DNA of 64,000 bases from Defluviitaleaceae bacterium (GCA_009779835.1 WRBD01000003.1:1-64000), one strand, 5' to 3'. Shown: positions 8,889 to 18,260, counted from the first letter of the stretch. The notes: generated from the sequence alone by a model not told the origin. Made by a program: numbers and translations.

Positions 8889-9622
8889 TTGCGAGCCTCC
8901 TTCTCATACACGTAAATAAAAATTTCATCAAGCGACGCAGGCTGATGCTCAAATTCTTTATTATTTGCCATTTCGGATTTCAATTCGTCCAAGTCACGTT
9001 CCAGTAGCATTTGCCCGTCTTTAATAATGCCTACTGTGTCGCAAATGCCGTCCATTTCTTTTAAATTATGACTGGAAATAAGAACTGTCATTTTTCTGTC
9101 CGCAACGTCCTCTATAATCCATTGAAATATTTTTTTCCTAACAATCGGGTCAAGCCCGTCGATTGGCTCGTCAAGAAGAAGAACCTCCGGAATCGTAGAA
9201 AGCACCAACGCGAGTGCCGTTTGCTTTTGCATTCCTTTGGAAAACCGCCCAACGCGCCGTTTTAAACCCAGACCCATTAGTTCAATTAAATCAGAAAAGC
9301 GTTTTTCGTTCCAATTTTTGTACATTTTCGCATAAAATTTCCCAAGCATTTTTAAATTATATTGCGGGAAAAAATATAAATCATCGGAAATGTATCCCAC
9401 GCGCGCCTTGATTTTTTCGTTGTCGTAAACTTCTGTTTCATCGATTAAAATTTTTCCGCCATCACCGCGAAACACTCCCGCCAAATGCTTTATAACGGTA
9501 GTTTTTCCCGCACCGTTCACCCCGACAAGCCCGTAAATACTCCCCTTGTTCACATACATACTAAATTTTTTCAACGCAGTGTAGCCGTCGAAATGCTTTG
9601 TTAAATTTTCAATTTTAATCAT
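8885..9622 (-). CDS. ABC transporter ATP-binding protein (YtrB/YhcG-like)
   Basis: 245 residues. Walker A is GVNGAGKTT (about 34-42), Walker B VLLLDEPIDGLDP, and the H-loop LISSHNLKEMD. The signature motif is the degenerate FSKGMQKQ where LSGGQ is usual, common in this subfamily. It overlaps both the GntR gene and the permease gene by 4 bases (ATGA), so all three are translationally coupled. GntR plus ATPase plus ABC-2 permease is the arrangement of ytr-like operons that respond to cell-envelope stress; that role is inferred. Confidence 0.9.
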   Translation of the reverse strand: MIKIENLTKHFDGYTALKKFSMYVNKGSIYGLVGVNGAGKTTVIKHLAGVFRGDGGKILIDETEVYDNEKIKARVGYISDDLYFFPQYNLKMLGKFYAKMYKNWNEKRFSDLIELMGLGLKRRVGRFSKGMQKQTALALVLSTIPEVLLLDEPIDGLDPIVRKKIFQWIIEDVADRKMTVLISSHNLKEMDGICDTVGIIKDGQMLLERDLDELKSEMANNKEFEHQPASLDEIFIYVYEKEARK

Positions 9623-9990
9623 TTGGTTTCACTCCCCAATACGTTAATGAATACCTGAATTTCACCTTTACTTTCGCCTCGAAAAATTAACTCGCGAATA
9701 ATCGCCGATAACTTTTCGTAAAGCAAGGCAATCTCTGCTGACGTTGCTTCTTCCGGTGGCGCGGCAATAAAACTACCCTGCCCAAGCACCGTGTAAAAAT
9801 ATTTTTGCCCTTCAAGCTCGCGATACGCTTTTTGAACCGTGTTCGGATTCACACCAAGCTCTTTCGCCATGTCGCGAATAGACGGCACTCGCGAATTCTC
9901 ACACAAATCGCCGGAAATAATCAGCCGCTTAAAATTTTCCACAACCTGCTCGTAAATCGGTTTCCGATTTTTTAAATCTATACGGAACAT
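9619..9990 (-). CDS. GntR-family regulator of the YtrA subfamily
   Basis: 123 residues: an N-terminal winged helix (about 10-75, with VPSIRDMAKELGVNPNTVQKAY as the recognition region) and a short C-terminal tail of two helices. The short tail is typical of YtrA-type regulators, which lack a large ligand domain. GGAGGT at 9996-10001 precedes the ATG. It heads the ABC operon and probably represses it through the palindrome at 10021-10045. Confidence 0.92.
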   Translation of the reverse strand: MFRIDLKNRKPIYEQVVENFKRLIISGDLCENSRVPSIRDMAKELGVNPNTVQKAYRELEGQKYFYTVLGQGSFIAAPPEEATSAEIALLYEKLSAIIRELIFRGESKGEIQVFINVLGSETK

Positions 9991-10020
9991 TGCACACCTC
10001 CGTTTGTGTAAAATGCTTTA

Positions 10021-10053
10021 AGTGTATTATATGCATTAATACACTCCTGTCAA
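10021..10053 (-). promoter_or_regulatory. Promoter of the GntR/ABC operon with overlapping operator
   Basis: Minus strand -35 TTGACA (10048-10053), 16-base spacer, -10 TATAAT (10026-10031). A perfect inverted repeat with 9-base arms, AGTGTATTA (10021-10029) and TAATACACT (10037-10045), separated by 7 bases, covers the -10 and most of the spacer. A repressor bound here would block RNA polymerase. Assignment to the adjacent GntR protein is inferred from position. Confidence 0.75.
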
Positions 10054-10118
10054 TATAGCATTTGACAATTTATATGCACAATAGTTAAAATAAAAAAAAT
10101 CGAAAGGGGCATATTTAA

Positions 10119-11465
10119 ATGAAATATAAATTATTATTCTTATTATTAACGGCGTTAATTTTTGTTGCTTGCGGCGATACTAAAACAAATCAAAATAACG
10201 AGAACAACGAAGCCACTCCGGCTCCGACAGAAGAAGTACGTTTGGATATTCCCGAAGAAGCGGCGCGGCCTCAGCAGGCTATTACAATACCGGCACCACT
10301 GCCACCGGACGAGCGGCGCGATATGCCCGTAGAAATAAATTTGACAGAAGCTCCCGAACCTGACCCGTCTCCGTGGCGTAATGCGGAAGAAATGGTAGCG
10401 CAAATGCAGGTCGGATGGAACATAGGCAACTCACTTGACGCGCACCCGCACGGGAACATTCTGCGTTTCGACCAGCCGGTTTCCGCACACGAAACAATGT
10501 GGGGAAATGCCGTAACCACCCGCGAAAATATTGAAGCAATCCGCGACGCGGGCTTTGATGTTTTGCGTGTACCGGTAACATGGTATCCGCGCATGATTCT
10601 CGGTGATGATAACCATACAATCCGTCAAGACTGGATGGACCGCGTAATTGAAGTGGTAAATTGGGGCTTGGACGCGGGAATGTTTGTAATATTAAATACA
10701 CACCATGAAGAATCAATTTTCGGCGTATGGGATGAAGATATGGAAGAATCTATTCGTGTGGTGACGCGCCTTTGGGAGCAAATCGGCTATGTTTTCCGCG
10801 ACTATACACATATGTTAATTTTTGAAGGGATTAACGAGCCACGCACAATAGATAGTCCCGACGAATGGCGCGGCGGAACGCCCGAAGAACGCGCAAATGT
10901 TAATATTTTAAACCAAGTTTTTGTAGATACCGTCCGCGCAATCGGCGGAAACAACACAAACCGTATGCTGATGGTTCCAACCTATGCCGCCTCCTCGACA
11001 AGCCGCGCTATACAGGATTTTGTTCTACCGGAAGACCCGGCAAACACCGAAAATAAGTTAATTGTCTCCCTTCATATGTACGAGCCGTATAACTTCGCGT
11101 TAACACGTGATTATGCCACCGCGAGAACCCTTTGGTCGATTAACAATCCCGATGACACAGGTCCAATAATATGGGGGCTTGATCGTGCGTATAACACATT
11201 CGTATCACGAGGAATTCCTGTAATAATGGGTGAAATGGCAGCGTTAAACCGCGACAATACGGCTTCGCGCGTGGCATGGACAAATTTTTACGTATCCGAA
11301 GCTACCAACCGCGGAATTGTCTGTGTGTGGTGGGACAACGGACGCGTCGGCACCTCTCTCTCGCCCTCTGACGGCGACCATTTCGGAATTTTCAACAGAC
11401 GCACCAACGAATTCTCATTCCCAGAAATTCTTGACGCTCTGTTAACCTCATCGTCAAAGGACTGA
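10119..11465 (+). CDS. GH5-family endo-glycanase lipoprotein (cellulase-like)
   Basis: 448 residues. The signal MKYKLLFLLLTALIFVACG ends in a lipobox with cysteine at 18, then a Pro/Glu-rich linker to about residue 85. The catalytic TIM barrel shows GWNIGNSLDAH, FDVLRVPVTWYPRM, ILNTHHE, the acid/base Glu240 in EGINEPR, and the nucleophile Glu372 in VIMGEMAAL. These are the GH5 hallmarks. It probably acts on beta-1,4-glucans or related polysaccharides while anchored to the outer face of the membrane. Subfamily and substrate are not certain. No carbohydrate-binding module is visible. Confidence 0.88.
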   Translation: MKYKLLFLLLTALIFVACGDTKTNQNNENNEATPAPTEEVRLDIPEEAARPQQAITIPAPLPPDERRDMPVEINLTEAPEPDPSPWRNAEEMVAQMQVGWNIGNSLDAHPHGNILRFDQPVSAHETMWGNAVTTRENIEAIRDAGFDVLRVPVTWYPRMILGDDNHTIRQDWMDRVIEVVNWGLDAGMFVILNTHHEESIFGVWDEDMEESIRVVTRLWEQIGYVFRDYTHMLIFEGINEPRTIDSPDEWRGGTPEERANVNILNQVFVDTVRAIGGNNTNRMLMVPTYAASSTSRAIQDFVLPEDPANTENKLIVSLHMYEPYNFALTRDYATARTLWSINNPDDTGPIIWGLDRAYNTFVSRGIPVIMGEMAALNRDNTASRVAWTNFYVSEATNRGIVCVWWDNGRVGTSLSPSDGDHFGIFNRRTNEFSFPEILDALLTSSSKD

Positions 11466-11469
11466 GTGC

Positions 11470-12090
11470 ATGAGTACTATAAATATTTTTCTTGTTTTGG
11501 TTTCTGTGGCTGTCATTGTTTTTCTTGCAATAAAGTCAGGACAGCATAAAAGAAAACAAGATGAAATTAGACGCCGCTTTCTGGAAGAAGAGGAAGCGGC
11601 TAATTCTGTGCGCAAAAAAAATATTGACGTTGAGTTGTACTACACGGCGGACCTTAACGCATTGCCAAAAATTCCCGAAAATGACCCAAATCAAATAGAG
11701 CGATGCGCCGCCCGCACAATGATTCGCTTTTCCACTCCCATGACAAATTTAGAATTAAAAAAACGGTACGGGCCTGCGCAAATGGATATCATCGCACAGT
11801 ATGAGGAAAATTTCAGCGAATATCTAAAAGCATTAACAAAATGGGCTGTTTCGCTTGCAGAAGAAGATTTTAATAAAAACCAAAAGGATGCACTTTCCAT
11901 CCTGGAAACGGTAATATCTCTTGGCGGAGAATTTCGCGATGCATACAAGCTTTCGGCGGATATTTACGCCGCAAAGAATGACAAAAGCGGACTGGAAAAC
12001 TTGCTGAACATCGCGACGGAAAATCATTTTAAAGACCCGTCCATCCGCCAGCAAATTTTAGACTACATTAACAAGAAGGAGCTGGAATGA
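11470..12090 (+). CDS. Membrane-anchored protein of unknown function
   Basis: 206 residues. One N-terminal membrane helix (about 5-22) is followed by a basic, charged stretch (KSGQHKRKQDEIRRRFLEEEEAA) and a soluble, mostly helical domain. The C-terminal third (about 135-200) resembles TPR-like helical hairpins (SILETVISLGGEFRDAYKLSADIYAAK). I do not recognise a family. It starts 4 bases after the GH5 gene and overlaps thyA by 4 bases, so it is co-transcribed with both. Confidence 0.7.
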   Translation: MSTINIFLVLVSVAVIVFLAIKSGQHKRKQDEIRRRFLEEEEAANSVRKKNIDVELYYTADLNALPKIPENDPNQIERCAARTMIRFSTPMTNLELKKRYGPAQMDIIAQYEENFSEYLKALTKWAVSLAEEDFNKNQKDALSILETVISLGGEFRDAYKLSADIYAAKNDKSGLENLLNIATENHFKDPSIRQQILDYINKKELE

Positions 12091-12917
12091 GCAAGGCGGA
12101 TAAAATTTTTTTGGAAAACTGCGCGCACATTTTGCAAAACGGCGTTTCCGACGAAAATCAACTAGTCCGCCCAAGATGGACGGACGGAACACCCGCGCAC
12201 ACTTTGCGCGTTTTCGGTATGGTTAACACATACGACCTTTCATCGGAATTCCCTGCGCTTACCCTTCGCCGTCTGTCCTTCAAAAACTGCATAGACGAAA
12301 TTTTATGGATATGGCAAAAAAAATCCAATAATGTATGCGATTTAAAATCAAAAATATGGGATGCGTGGGCAGACGAAAACAACACAATAGGTAAAGCATA
12401 TGGCTATCAACTGGGAATAAAACACCGTTATCCCGAAGGCGAATTCGATCAAGTTGACCGAATTTTATTCGACTTGCGCGAAAATCCCACTTCGCGCCGT
12501 ATAATCGCAAATATGTACAATCACCAAGACCTTCACGAAATGAATTTGTATCCCTGCGCATACAGTTTAACTTTCAATGTGGTCGACGGAAAGCTTAACG
12601 CAATTCTAAACCAGCGTTCGCAGGATTTTCTTACGGCAAACAATTGGAACGTGTGCCAGTACGCGATTCTTTTGCATATGTTTGCGGCGGCAAGCTCTTT
12701 GCAAGCCGGAACGCTAATCCACGTAATCGCGGACGCACACATCTACGACCGCCATATCCCCATCGTAAAAGACCTTATGCAAAAAGAACCGCGACCCGCA
12801 CCAATTCTAAAAATAAATCCCGAAACAAAAAATTTCTACGACTTCGCTCCCGATGATTTTTCATTGGAAAACTATAAACCGCATAAATTTGAAAATAAAA
12901 TTCAGGTGGCGATTTGA
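12087..12917 (+). CDS. thyA: Thymidylate synthase
   Basis: 276 residues. Makes dTMP from dUMP using methylene-tetrahydrofolate. The catalytic Cys157 lies in NLYPCAYS; also visible are an N-terminal RPRWTDGTPAHTLRVFG segment (phosphate-binding arginine), a QRSQDFLTANNWNVCQYA block in place of the commoner QRSxDxxLGxPFN, and the C-terminal HIYDRHI. Length is close to the usual 264. The start overlaps the previous gene by 4 bases. A folate partner, folA, lies about 1.7 kb downstream, separated by an unrelated gene. Confidence 0.92.
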   Translation: MSKADKIFLENCAHILQNGVSDENQLVRPRWTDGTPAHTLRVFGMVNTYDLSSEFPALTLRRLSFKNCIDEILWIWQKKSNNVCDLKSKIWDAWADENNTIGKAYGYQLGIKHRYPEGEFDQVDRILFDLRENPTSRRIIANMYNHQDLHEMNLYPCAYSLTFNVVDGKLNAILNQRSQDFLTANNWNVCQYAILLHMFAAASSLQAGTLIHVIADAHIYDRHIPIVKDLMQKEPRPAPILKINPETKNFYDFAPDDFSLENYKPHKFENKIQVAI

Positions 12918-14510
12918 TTGGATATCTCCCTGCTAAAAAATTTCTTCTCCAAGTCAATTAAGGTTTCATTTTTCAATGTTCATTATTATATTGCTGCTTT
13001 TTTTATACCTAGCATTTTTTTATTTAACTTATATAATCGTAATCGTGTATTGAACCGTATTGAATTTTGTCACATACTTGCATTAGCAGGGCTGTTGACG
13101 GCAGTGAGTTTTGCACTGTTTTTACTGCTTAGATGGGTTGTGAAAAGTGTTGAAGGGGCTTTGTTTGTTGATTCTTTGTTTTGGGTTTGTTTTTGGCTGT
13201 TCGAAGCGAAACATACTGCAATCATGCAATACACGAATATCATTTCAAGCATGGGATATATGGTTATTATTGGATTAAGCTTGGTGCTTGTATCAATATG
13301 TTTTCGTCAAAATAAAAAACGGCTTGATGTGATTCGCCCATGTTTCCATACCATGGCAGTTGTCATTATAGTTATGTTTTTCATTAACGCCGTACCGGGA
13401 ATTAACCACGCACGGGTTATTCGCGAAGGAAGAAGGAGCGCGATATATACAGACATTTCGGCATTGCCTTACATAAAATGGGGATTTAACGTGGATAATA
13501 ACTTGCCGAACCCGGATATTTACTGGGTTCATTTAGACGGTATGTTAAGTTTCTCTTCCGTAGAAAAATTTTTTGGAAGATGTCAAAATCACTTTCGTGA
13601 AGAGTTTACACAACGTGGGTTTATTATGCATGAAGATGCTAGCCTTAAGGCCGGACAGACAGCCTCCGGATTAATTTCACTGCTATCCCCGGCATTATAC
13701 GATGTTTATTTTGGGGATATAGTGGAATATGCGGCTTGCCGCATCAGGCAACCCGGAGTTTTAGGAGAATTGGGGATTTTCGAACTGCAACAATCAAGAT
13801 CAACTCAAGACGGAATAGACATTTTGTCAGATTTAAAGCCATATAGCGAATTGTTTATAGCTTTTTTATCAGCAGGATATACGATAGAAATTCCCCTTTG
13901 GTTTAGACACGATATGGAGTTACTTTTAGCAGCAAAAAATTCAACCCCATTAACTTTTATAAATCGTTTCAGGAACAGTGATTTACCTGCATTGCTTACG
14001 TTGGCAACACCATTAAATCTAGCTGTGGAGCCGCGCTGGATAAGCGGAACACGTCAGTCATATACAATATCAAATAATCCCTCCGCTCGTCTTAGTTTTT
14101 TTGAGTTTAAATACACACATGGCGAAAAGTGGTATTATCCGGAATCTTCTCTTGCGCAGACGCTTCCTTCCGGATATCATTTATATATGGCCGCTCACGA
14201 CTATTCCATTAATGCCGTAATCAATCTTATTGATTGTATACTCGAACAAAATCCCGATACCGTAATCATCCTACAGTCTGACCATGGTATGCACATTCCC
14301 GAAATACACTTACACCTGTTGGATCAAGGATACGTTACAGACCAAGTGATGGAACTTTTTTTCTCCGTTTTCAGTGCAGTCCGTATTCCATATCAATATG
14401 GAGGATTGGAAGAATCATTGGCTCCGTTAAATATTACCAGAGAACTTGTAAACCGTTATGTGGGAGAAAATTACATATTGTTATCAAATGAACTTTCTGC
14501 AAAACCATGA
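12918..14510 (+). CDS. Membrane protein with alkaline-phosphatase-superfamily (sulfatase-like) domain
   Basis: 530 residues, TTG start directly after the thyA stop, with AGGTGG upstream. About five membrane helices fall at roughly 20-40, 50-72, 80-97, 108-126 and 142-160, followed by an extracytoplasmic domain. That domain begins PDIYWVHLDGM (metal-binding aspartate region) and ends with ILQSDHGMHIPE (metal-binding Asp-His). The order resembles LTA-synthase or phosphoethanolamine-transferase type proteins, but the usual catalytic threonine context is not clear. It separates thyA from folA, and it reads more AT-rich than its neighbours, which may mean it was inserted. Substrate unknown. Confidence 0.7.
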   Translation: MDISLLKNFFSKSIKVSFFNVHYYIAAFFIPSIFLFNLYNRNRVLNRIEFCHILALAGLLTAVSFALFLLLRWVVKSVEGALFVDSLFWVCFWLFEAKHTAIMQYTNIISSMGYMVIIGLSLVLVSICFRQNKKRLDVIRPCFHTMAVVIIVMFFINAVPGINHARVIREGRRSAIYTDISALPYIKWGFNVDNNLPNPDIYWVHLDGMLSFSSVEKFFGRCQNHFREEFTQRGFIMHEDASLKAGQTASGLISLLSPALYDVYFGDIVEYAACRIRQPGVLGELGIFELQQSRSTQDGIDILSDLKPYSELFIAFLSAGYTIEIPLWFRHDMELLLAAKNSTPLTFINRFRNSDLPALLTLATPLNLAVEPRWISGTRQSYTISNNPSARLSFFEFKYTHGEKWYYPESSLAQTLPSGYHLYMAAHDYSINAVINLIDCILEQNPDTVIILQSDHGMHIPEIHLHLLDQGYVTDQVMELFFSVFSAVRIPYQYGGLEESLAPLNITRELVNRYVGENYILLSNELSAKP

Positions 14511-14549
14511 CGCGGAATTTTTATCCATATTTGATTTGATATCTGTTAT

Positions 14550-14577
14550 TTGCTGTAAGTTTGCTTTCGGTTATAAT
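14550..14577 (+). promoter_or_regulatory. Promoter of folA
   Basis: -35 TTGCTG (14550-14555), 16-base spacer, -10 TATAAT (14572-14577), about 30 bases before the folA ATG. It suggests folA is transcribed separately from the genes before it. Confidence 0.6.
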
Positions 14578-14607
14578 ACTTTTAATTTTTGTTAGGAGGG
14601 TGAAGAG

Positions 14608-15111
14608 ATGAATTTAATAGCGGCAGTTTCATCAAACTGGGGTATCGGTTACAAAAACCGGCTCCTTTTTCACATACACGAAGATTTACAGCGGTTCAAA
14701 GAACTCACAATAAACAAAACGGTTGTTATGGGACACAATACTTTCAAGTCCCTTCCTGGCGGAAAGCCTCTTTCAAACCGTGTAAACATTGTGCTTTCGC
14801 GCGAAAAAAACTTGCAAATTCCGGGCGTTACCATATGCGATTCTTTGTCCGCACTTGAAATTGTTCTGCAAAGCTACTCTCCCGAAAATATTTTTATTAT
14901 CGGCGGGGAAAATATTTACACACAATTATTAAATCGCTGTAAACTCGCATATATTACTAAGGTAGACGCGAATCCCTCCGCGGACGTGTTTATGCCAAAC
15001 ATCGACAAGCTTCCCGATTGGAAGTTAATTGAGGAAATATTGCCGAAAAAACAATGCGAAATCGCATATAGATACAGCATTTATGCCAATGGTTTATTTT
15101 TTTACAAATGA
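14608..15111 (+). CDS. folA: Dihydrofolate reductase
   Basis: 167 residues, normal for the family. Reduces dihydrofolate made by ThyA back to tetrahydrofolate. Seen: LIAAVSSNWGIGYKNRL at the N-terminus, the glutamate/aspartate region HEDLQRFKELT, VVMGHNTFKSLP (NADPH binding), and IFIIGGENIYTQLL. GGAGGG lies 9 bases before the ATG. Functionally paired with thyA despite the intervening membrane gene. Confidence 0.95.
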   Translation: MNLIAAVSSNWGIGYKNRLLFHIHEDLQRFKELTINKTVVMGHNTFKSLPGGKPLSNRVNIVLSREKNLQIPGVTICDSLSALEIVLQSYSPENIFIIGGENIYTQLLNRCKLAYITKVDANPSADVFMPNIDKLPDWKLIEEILPKKQCEIAYRYSIYANGLFFYK

Positions 15112-15136
15112 TTGTATGTAAATTTTATATAAAGTA

Positions 15137-15165
15137 TTGACATTTTCCATTAAAAAACTTACAAT
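15137..15165 (+). promoter_or_regulatory. Promoter of the type IV pilus operon
   Basis: -35 TTGACA (15137-15142), 17-base spacer, -10 TACAAT (15160-15165), 45 bases before pilB. GGGGAGG at 15190-15196 is the pilB ribosome site. Confidence 0.75.
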
Positions 15166-15209
15166 CTGCATAGAGGTTTCAAAGGCTCGGGGGAGGATGT
15201 TCTTCACAT

Positions 15210-16895
15210 ATGGCGAAGAAAATGCAAATCGGCGATATGCTTGTTGCCGCAAATTATATTACTAAAACTCAACTTGAAGACTGCTTGAAAATCAGCAGAG
15301 AATCAAATAAGCGCGTAGGCGAAATAGCTGTTGAACAAGGCTACATTACCCAAGAAAATTTGTATCGTTTATTAGAGAACCAGCATAATGTGCAATATGT
15401 AGACTTATACACAGTGCAAGTATTCCCTGATGTTACCAAGCTTGTTCCCCCTGAAATGGCGCGCAGAAACACACTCGTTCCCGTAAAAATTGAAAACAAT
15501 ATCTTATACGTTGCGATGGAAAACCCTAAAGATTTTCGCGCATTACAGCAAGTACGAACGGTCGCCCACATGGATGTGCGCCCTATGCTTGCAAGTACAC
15601 GCAGCATAGAAACTCATATTGAACGCGTGTACGGTAACCAGTACGTGCAGGCCGCTGTTACCGAATACGGCAAGGGCGGCGTAGAATCCGCTATGAAAGA
15701 AATCATAGACTCCAAGAGCGGTAACGTAGGCGATGGGCCAATTATCCAGCTCGTTAACGTACTATTGGAGCAAGCCGTATCCACGGGTACATCTGATATT
15801 CACATTGAACCGGGCGAAGTGGAAGTTCGCGTAAGGATGCGTGTGGACGGCGTTCTCTCCGTAGTATTAAACGCACCTATCGCAACCCACGCCGCAATGA
15901 TTGCAAGAATAAAAATAATGTCTGACTTGAATATTGCCGAACGCCGCGTTCCACAGGACGGGCGTATTCAAATAAAAGTTCTTGGCCGTGACGTTGACCT
16001 TCGCGTTTCGATTGTATCAACGGTTCACGGCGAAAAAGCAGTACTTCGTCTCTTGGACAGAAGTTCTTTCTTCAAGCCCAAGGAAGTTTTGGGCTTCACC
16101 CCTGAAAACTTAGCAAAGTTTGAAAGTCTGCTAACCACCCCCCACGGTATTATACTTGCGGCGGGACCTACGGGTTCAGGTAAATCCACAACCCTGTACA
16201 CAATGCTTGCGGACATAAACGATGTTCGCGACAATTTAATCACCATAGAAGACCCGGTGGAATACGTTCTTGACGGTCTCACCCAAATGCAAGTGAACTC
16301 CAAAGCCGGCGTAGATTTCGCCACAGGGTTGCGGGCAATTCTCCGCCAAGACCCCGACGTTATTTTAGTGGGAGAAATCCGTGACAAAGAAACGGTTGAG
16401 ATTGCGGTTCGCGCCGCTATTACAGGTCACTTGGTTCTTTCGAGTATCCACACAAACGATGCCGTTTCAACTATCCTTCGTCTCATTGACATGGGTGTTC
16501 CCGACTACATGGTAGCAACTTCTGTTGTAGGTGTTATATCCCAGCGCCTTGTCCGCGTAATTTGTAAACAGTGTAAGGTTGAATACACTCCATCACAAAG
16601 CCAGCTTGAAGCGGCGCACATCACGCCTGAAGAAGCGGCAGAAATAAAATTCATGCGCGGGGAAGGTTGCATGGGTTGCGATTTAAAAGGCTACAAAGGT
16701 CGTCGGGCTGTTCATGAAATTTTAGTATTTGACAACACTTTAAGAAGTATGATTCACCAAAAAAAATCTTTTGAAGAAATGCGCAAGTACGCGGAATCAA
16801 ACGGAATGCAATCCCTGAGAAACGCGGCGTTGACATTACTGAAAAACGGAATAACCACAGTAGACGAAATGATTGATATAGTTCACGGGACATAA
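15210..16895 (+). CDS. pilB: Type IV pilus extension ATPase PilB
   Basis: 561 residues, full length for PilB/GspE. Hexameric ATPase that powers pilin polymerisation at the inner face of the membrane. An N-terminal MshEN/GspE-N domain (about 1-150) is followed by the ATPase core with Walker A GPTGSGKSTT (about 319-328), the Asp box ITIEDPVEY, Walker B VILVGEIRD and the His box HLVLSSIHTND. The C-terminal tetracysteine zinc site is intact (CKQC and CMGC). First gene of the pilus operon; pilC follows 23 bases on. Confidence 0.95.
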   Translation: MAKKMQIGDMLVAANYITKTQLEDCLKISRESNKRVGEIAVEQGYITQENLYRLLENQHNVQYVDLYTVQVFPDVTKLVPPEMARRNTLVPVKIENNILYVAMENPKDFRALQQVRTVAHMDVRPMLASTRSIETHIERVYGNQYVQAAVTEYGKGGVESAMKEIIDSKSGNVGDGPIIQLVNVLLEQAVSTGTSDIHIEPGEVEVRVRMRVDGVLSVVLNAPIATHAAMIARIKIMSDLNIAERRVPQDGRIQIKVLGRDVDLRVSIVSTVHGEKAVLRLLDRSSFFKPKEVLGFTPENLAKFESLLTTPHGIILAAGPTGSGKSTTLYTMLADINDVRDNLITIEDPVEYVLDGLTQMQVNSKAGVDFATGLRAILRQDPDVILVGEIRDKETVEIAVRAAITGHLVLSSIHTNDAVSTILRLIDMGVPDYMVATSVVGVISQRLVRVICKQCKVEYTPSQSQLEAAHITPEEAAEIKFMRGEGCMGCDLKGYKGRRAVHEILVFDNTLRSMIHQKKSFEEMRKYAESNGMQSLRNAALTLLKNGITTVDEMIDIVHGT

Positions 16896-16918
16896 ATAAA
16901 ATGGAAGGATGAGCGAGG

Positions 16919-18124
16919 GTGCCTAATTATTCTTATGTAGCGGTGAACGTAAACGGAAACGAAATCAAGGGCGAGCACGCGTCCCCCGACGAAAGAGGCG
17001 TAGCGGTCATGTTGCAACAACAGGGTTACTACCCCACCGTCATAAAAAAAGTCGGCGGTTTTAGTATTAACATTGGTACACCCACGCTTCCTATTAAAGT
17101 GGTTGCCCGGCTGAGTACACAAATATCCGCAATGCTTCGTTCCGGCGTACCCATTGTAAGAACCCTTGAAATCTTAGCAAGTGAATCAGAAAACAAGCAG
17201 ATGAAAGCAGTTTTAGATGATGTAAATTCCTCCATACGCCAAGGAAGCAGTTTTTCAGAGGCGGTCAAGCCGCACGAGGAATCGTTTCCGGTATTATTTC
17301 ACAGTATGGTTGAAGCGGGCGAAGCTAGCGGAACGTTGGATGCCTGCCTTGAACGCGCAGGAATTTCTTTTACTAGAACAGCAAAGCTTAACGCAAGAGT
17401 AAAAGGCGCGATGATATACCCCTCAATTATTTTAGTCGTTCTTATAGGTATGTTGATTGTAATGCTGACGGTTGTAGTTCCTCAGTTTGTTGTAATTTTC
17501 CAAGATGGCGGTGCGGATTTGCCTATCTTTACACAAATGCTTATGGCGGTAAGCGATTTTCTTGTAACGAATATGCTTGTCCTGCTTGCAATAGTCATAG
17601 CTGCTGTCGTTATGTTGGTTGTTTTTTTCAGAACAGATTACGGGCGTTATCGTTTGGATAGGTTTAAAACCCGGATACCTGTAATAAGTAAACTAACGAA
17701 CAAAGTATATGCGGCACGGTTTACCCGTTCATTATCTTCTTTGGTTGCGGCGGGAGTTAATATGCCGGAAGCACTTGAGATTTCCTCGCGAACGGTACTT
17801 AACACTTATCTGAAAAAAGCATTGGAAGGTGTTGTTGACGATGTAAAACAAGGTACTCAGCTTTCAGCTGCTATTGAACGCATGGGCGAGATGCCCCAGT
17901 TGGTTGCAAGCGTAACAAAGATAGGAGAAGAATCCGGAGAATTGCAAGAAATGCTGTCACAGGTTGCCGAATATTACGACGATGAAGCTGATGTGGCAAT
18001 TCAATCAATGCTTACCGCAATGGAACCGGCTCTGATTCTATTAATGGCAGCCATAGTAGTGCCCATTCTTTTTGGCGTACTGCAACCCATGTTTGACATG
18101 ATGGATGTTGTAGCTAATATGTAA
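16919..18124 (+). CDS. pilC: Type IV pilus inner-membrane platform protein PilC
   Basis: 401 residues, GTG start. Polytopic platform protein of the GspF/PilC family, with two T2SF domains (about 65-190 and 270-395). Helices lie at about 165-190, 215-240 and 370-392; typical motifs are GVPIVRTLEILA, MVEAGEASGTLDACLER and KIGEESGELQEML. It links PilB and PilT to the pilus base. Located between pilB and the pilin genes, the usual place. Confidence 0.93.
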   Translation: MPNYSYVAVNVNGNEIKGEHASPDERGVAVMLQQQGYYPTVIKKVGGFSINIGTPTLPIKVVARLSTQISAMLRSGVPIVRTLEILASESENKQMKAVLDDVNSSIRQGSSFSEAVKPHEESFPVLFHSMVEAGEASGTLDACLERAGISFTRTAKLNARVKGAMIYPSIILVVLIGMLIVMLTVVVPQFVVIFQDGGADLPIFTQMLMAVSDFLVTNMLVLLAIVIAAVVMLVVFFRTDYGRYRLDRFKTRIPVISKLTNKVYAARFTRSLSSLVAAGVNMPEALEISSRTVLNTYLKKALEGVVDDVKQGTQLSAAIERMGEMPQLVASVTKIGEESGELQEMLSQVAEYYDDEADVAIQSMLTAMEPALILLMAAIVVPILFGVLQPMFDMMDVVANM

Positions 18125-18190
18125 TTTTTTGCAACTTTAACATGATTTCACTCGTTCAAGGACGGTTGAGATAGATTTAAACACAATGTT

Positions 18191-18229
18191 GTGAGAAGAT
18201 TTGTCAAACGGCAAGGGAAGGCTTCTCAC
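18191..18229 (+). repeat. Hairpin upstream of the first pilin gene
   Basis: GTGAGAAG (18191-18198) pairs with CTTCTCAC (18222-18229) across a 23-base loop, ending about 30 bases before the first pilin ATG. No T-run follows, so it is not a classical terminator. It might protect or set the 5' end of a separate, abundant pilin mRNA. Confidence 0.45.
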
Positions 18230-18260
18230 TTAAAACAACATAAAAAAAGGAGGATTCATC

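Noticed and set aside
10282..10716. Long minus-strand ORFs inside the GH5 gene
   Set aside because: Shadow frames of a gene with intact catalytic motifs; Arg/Cys-rich compositions typical of antisense translation.
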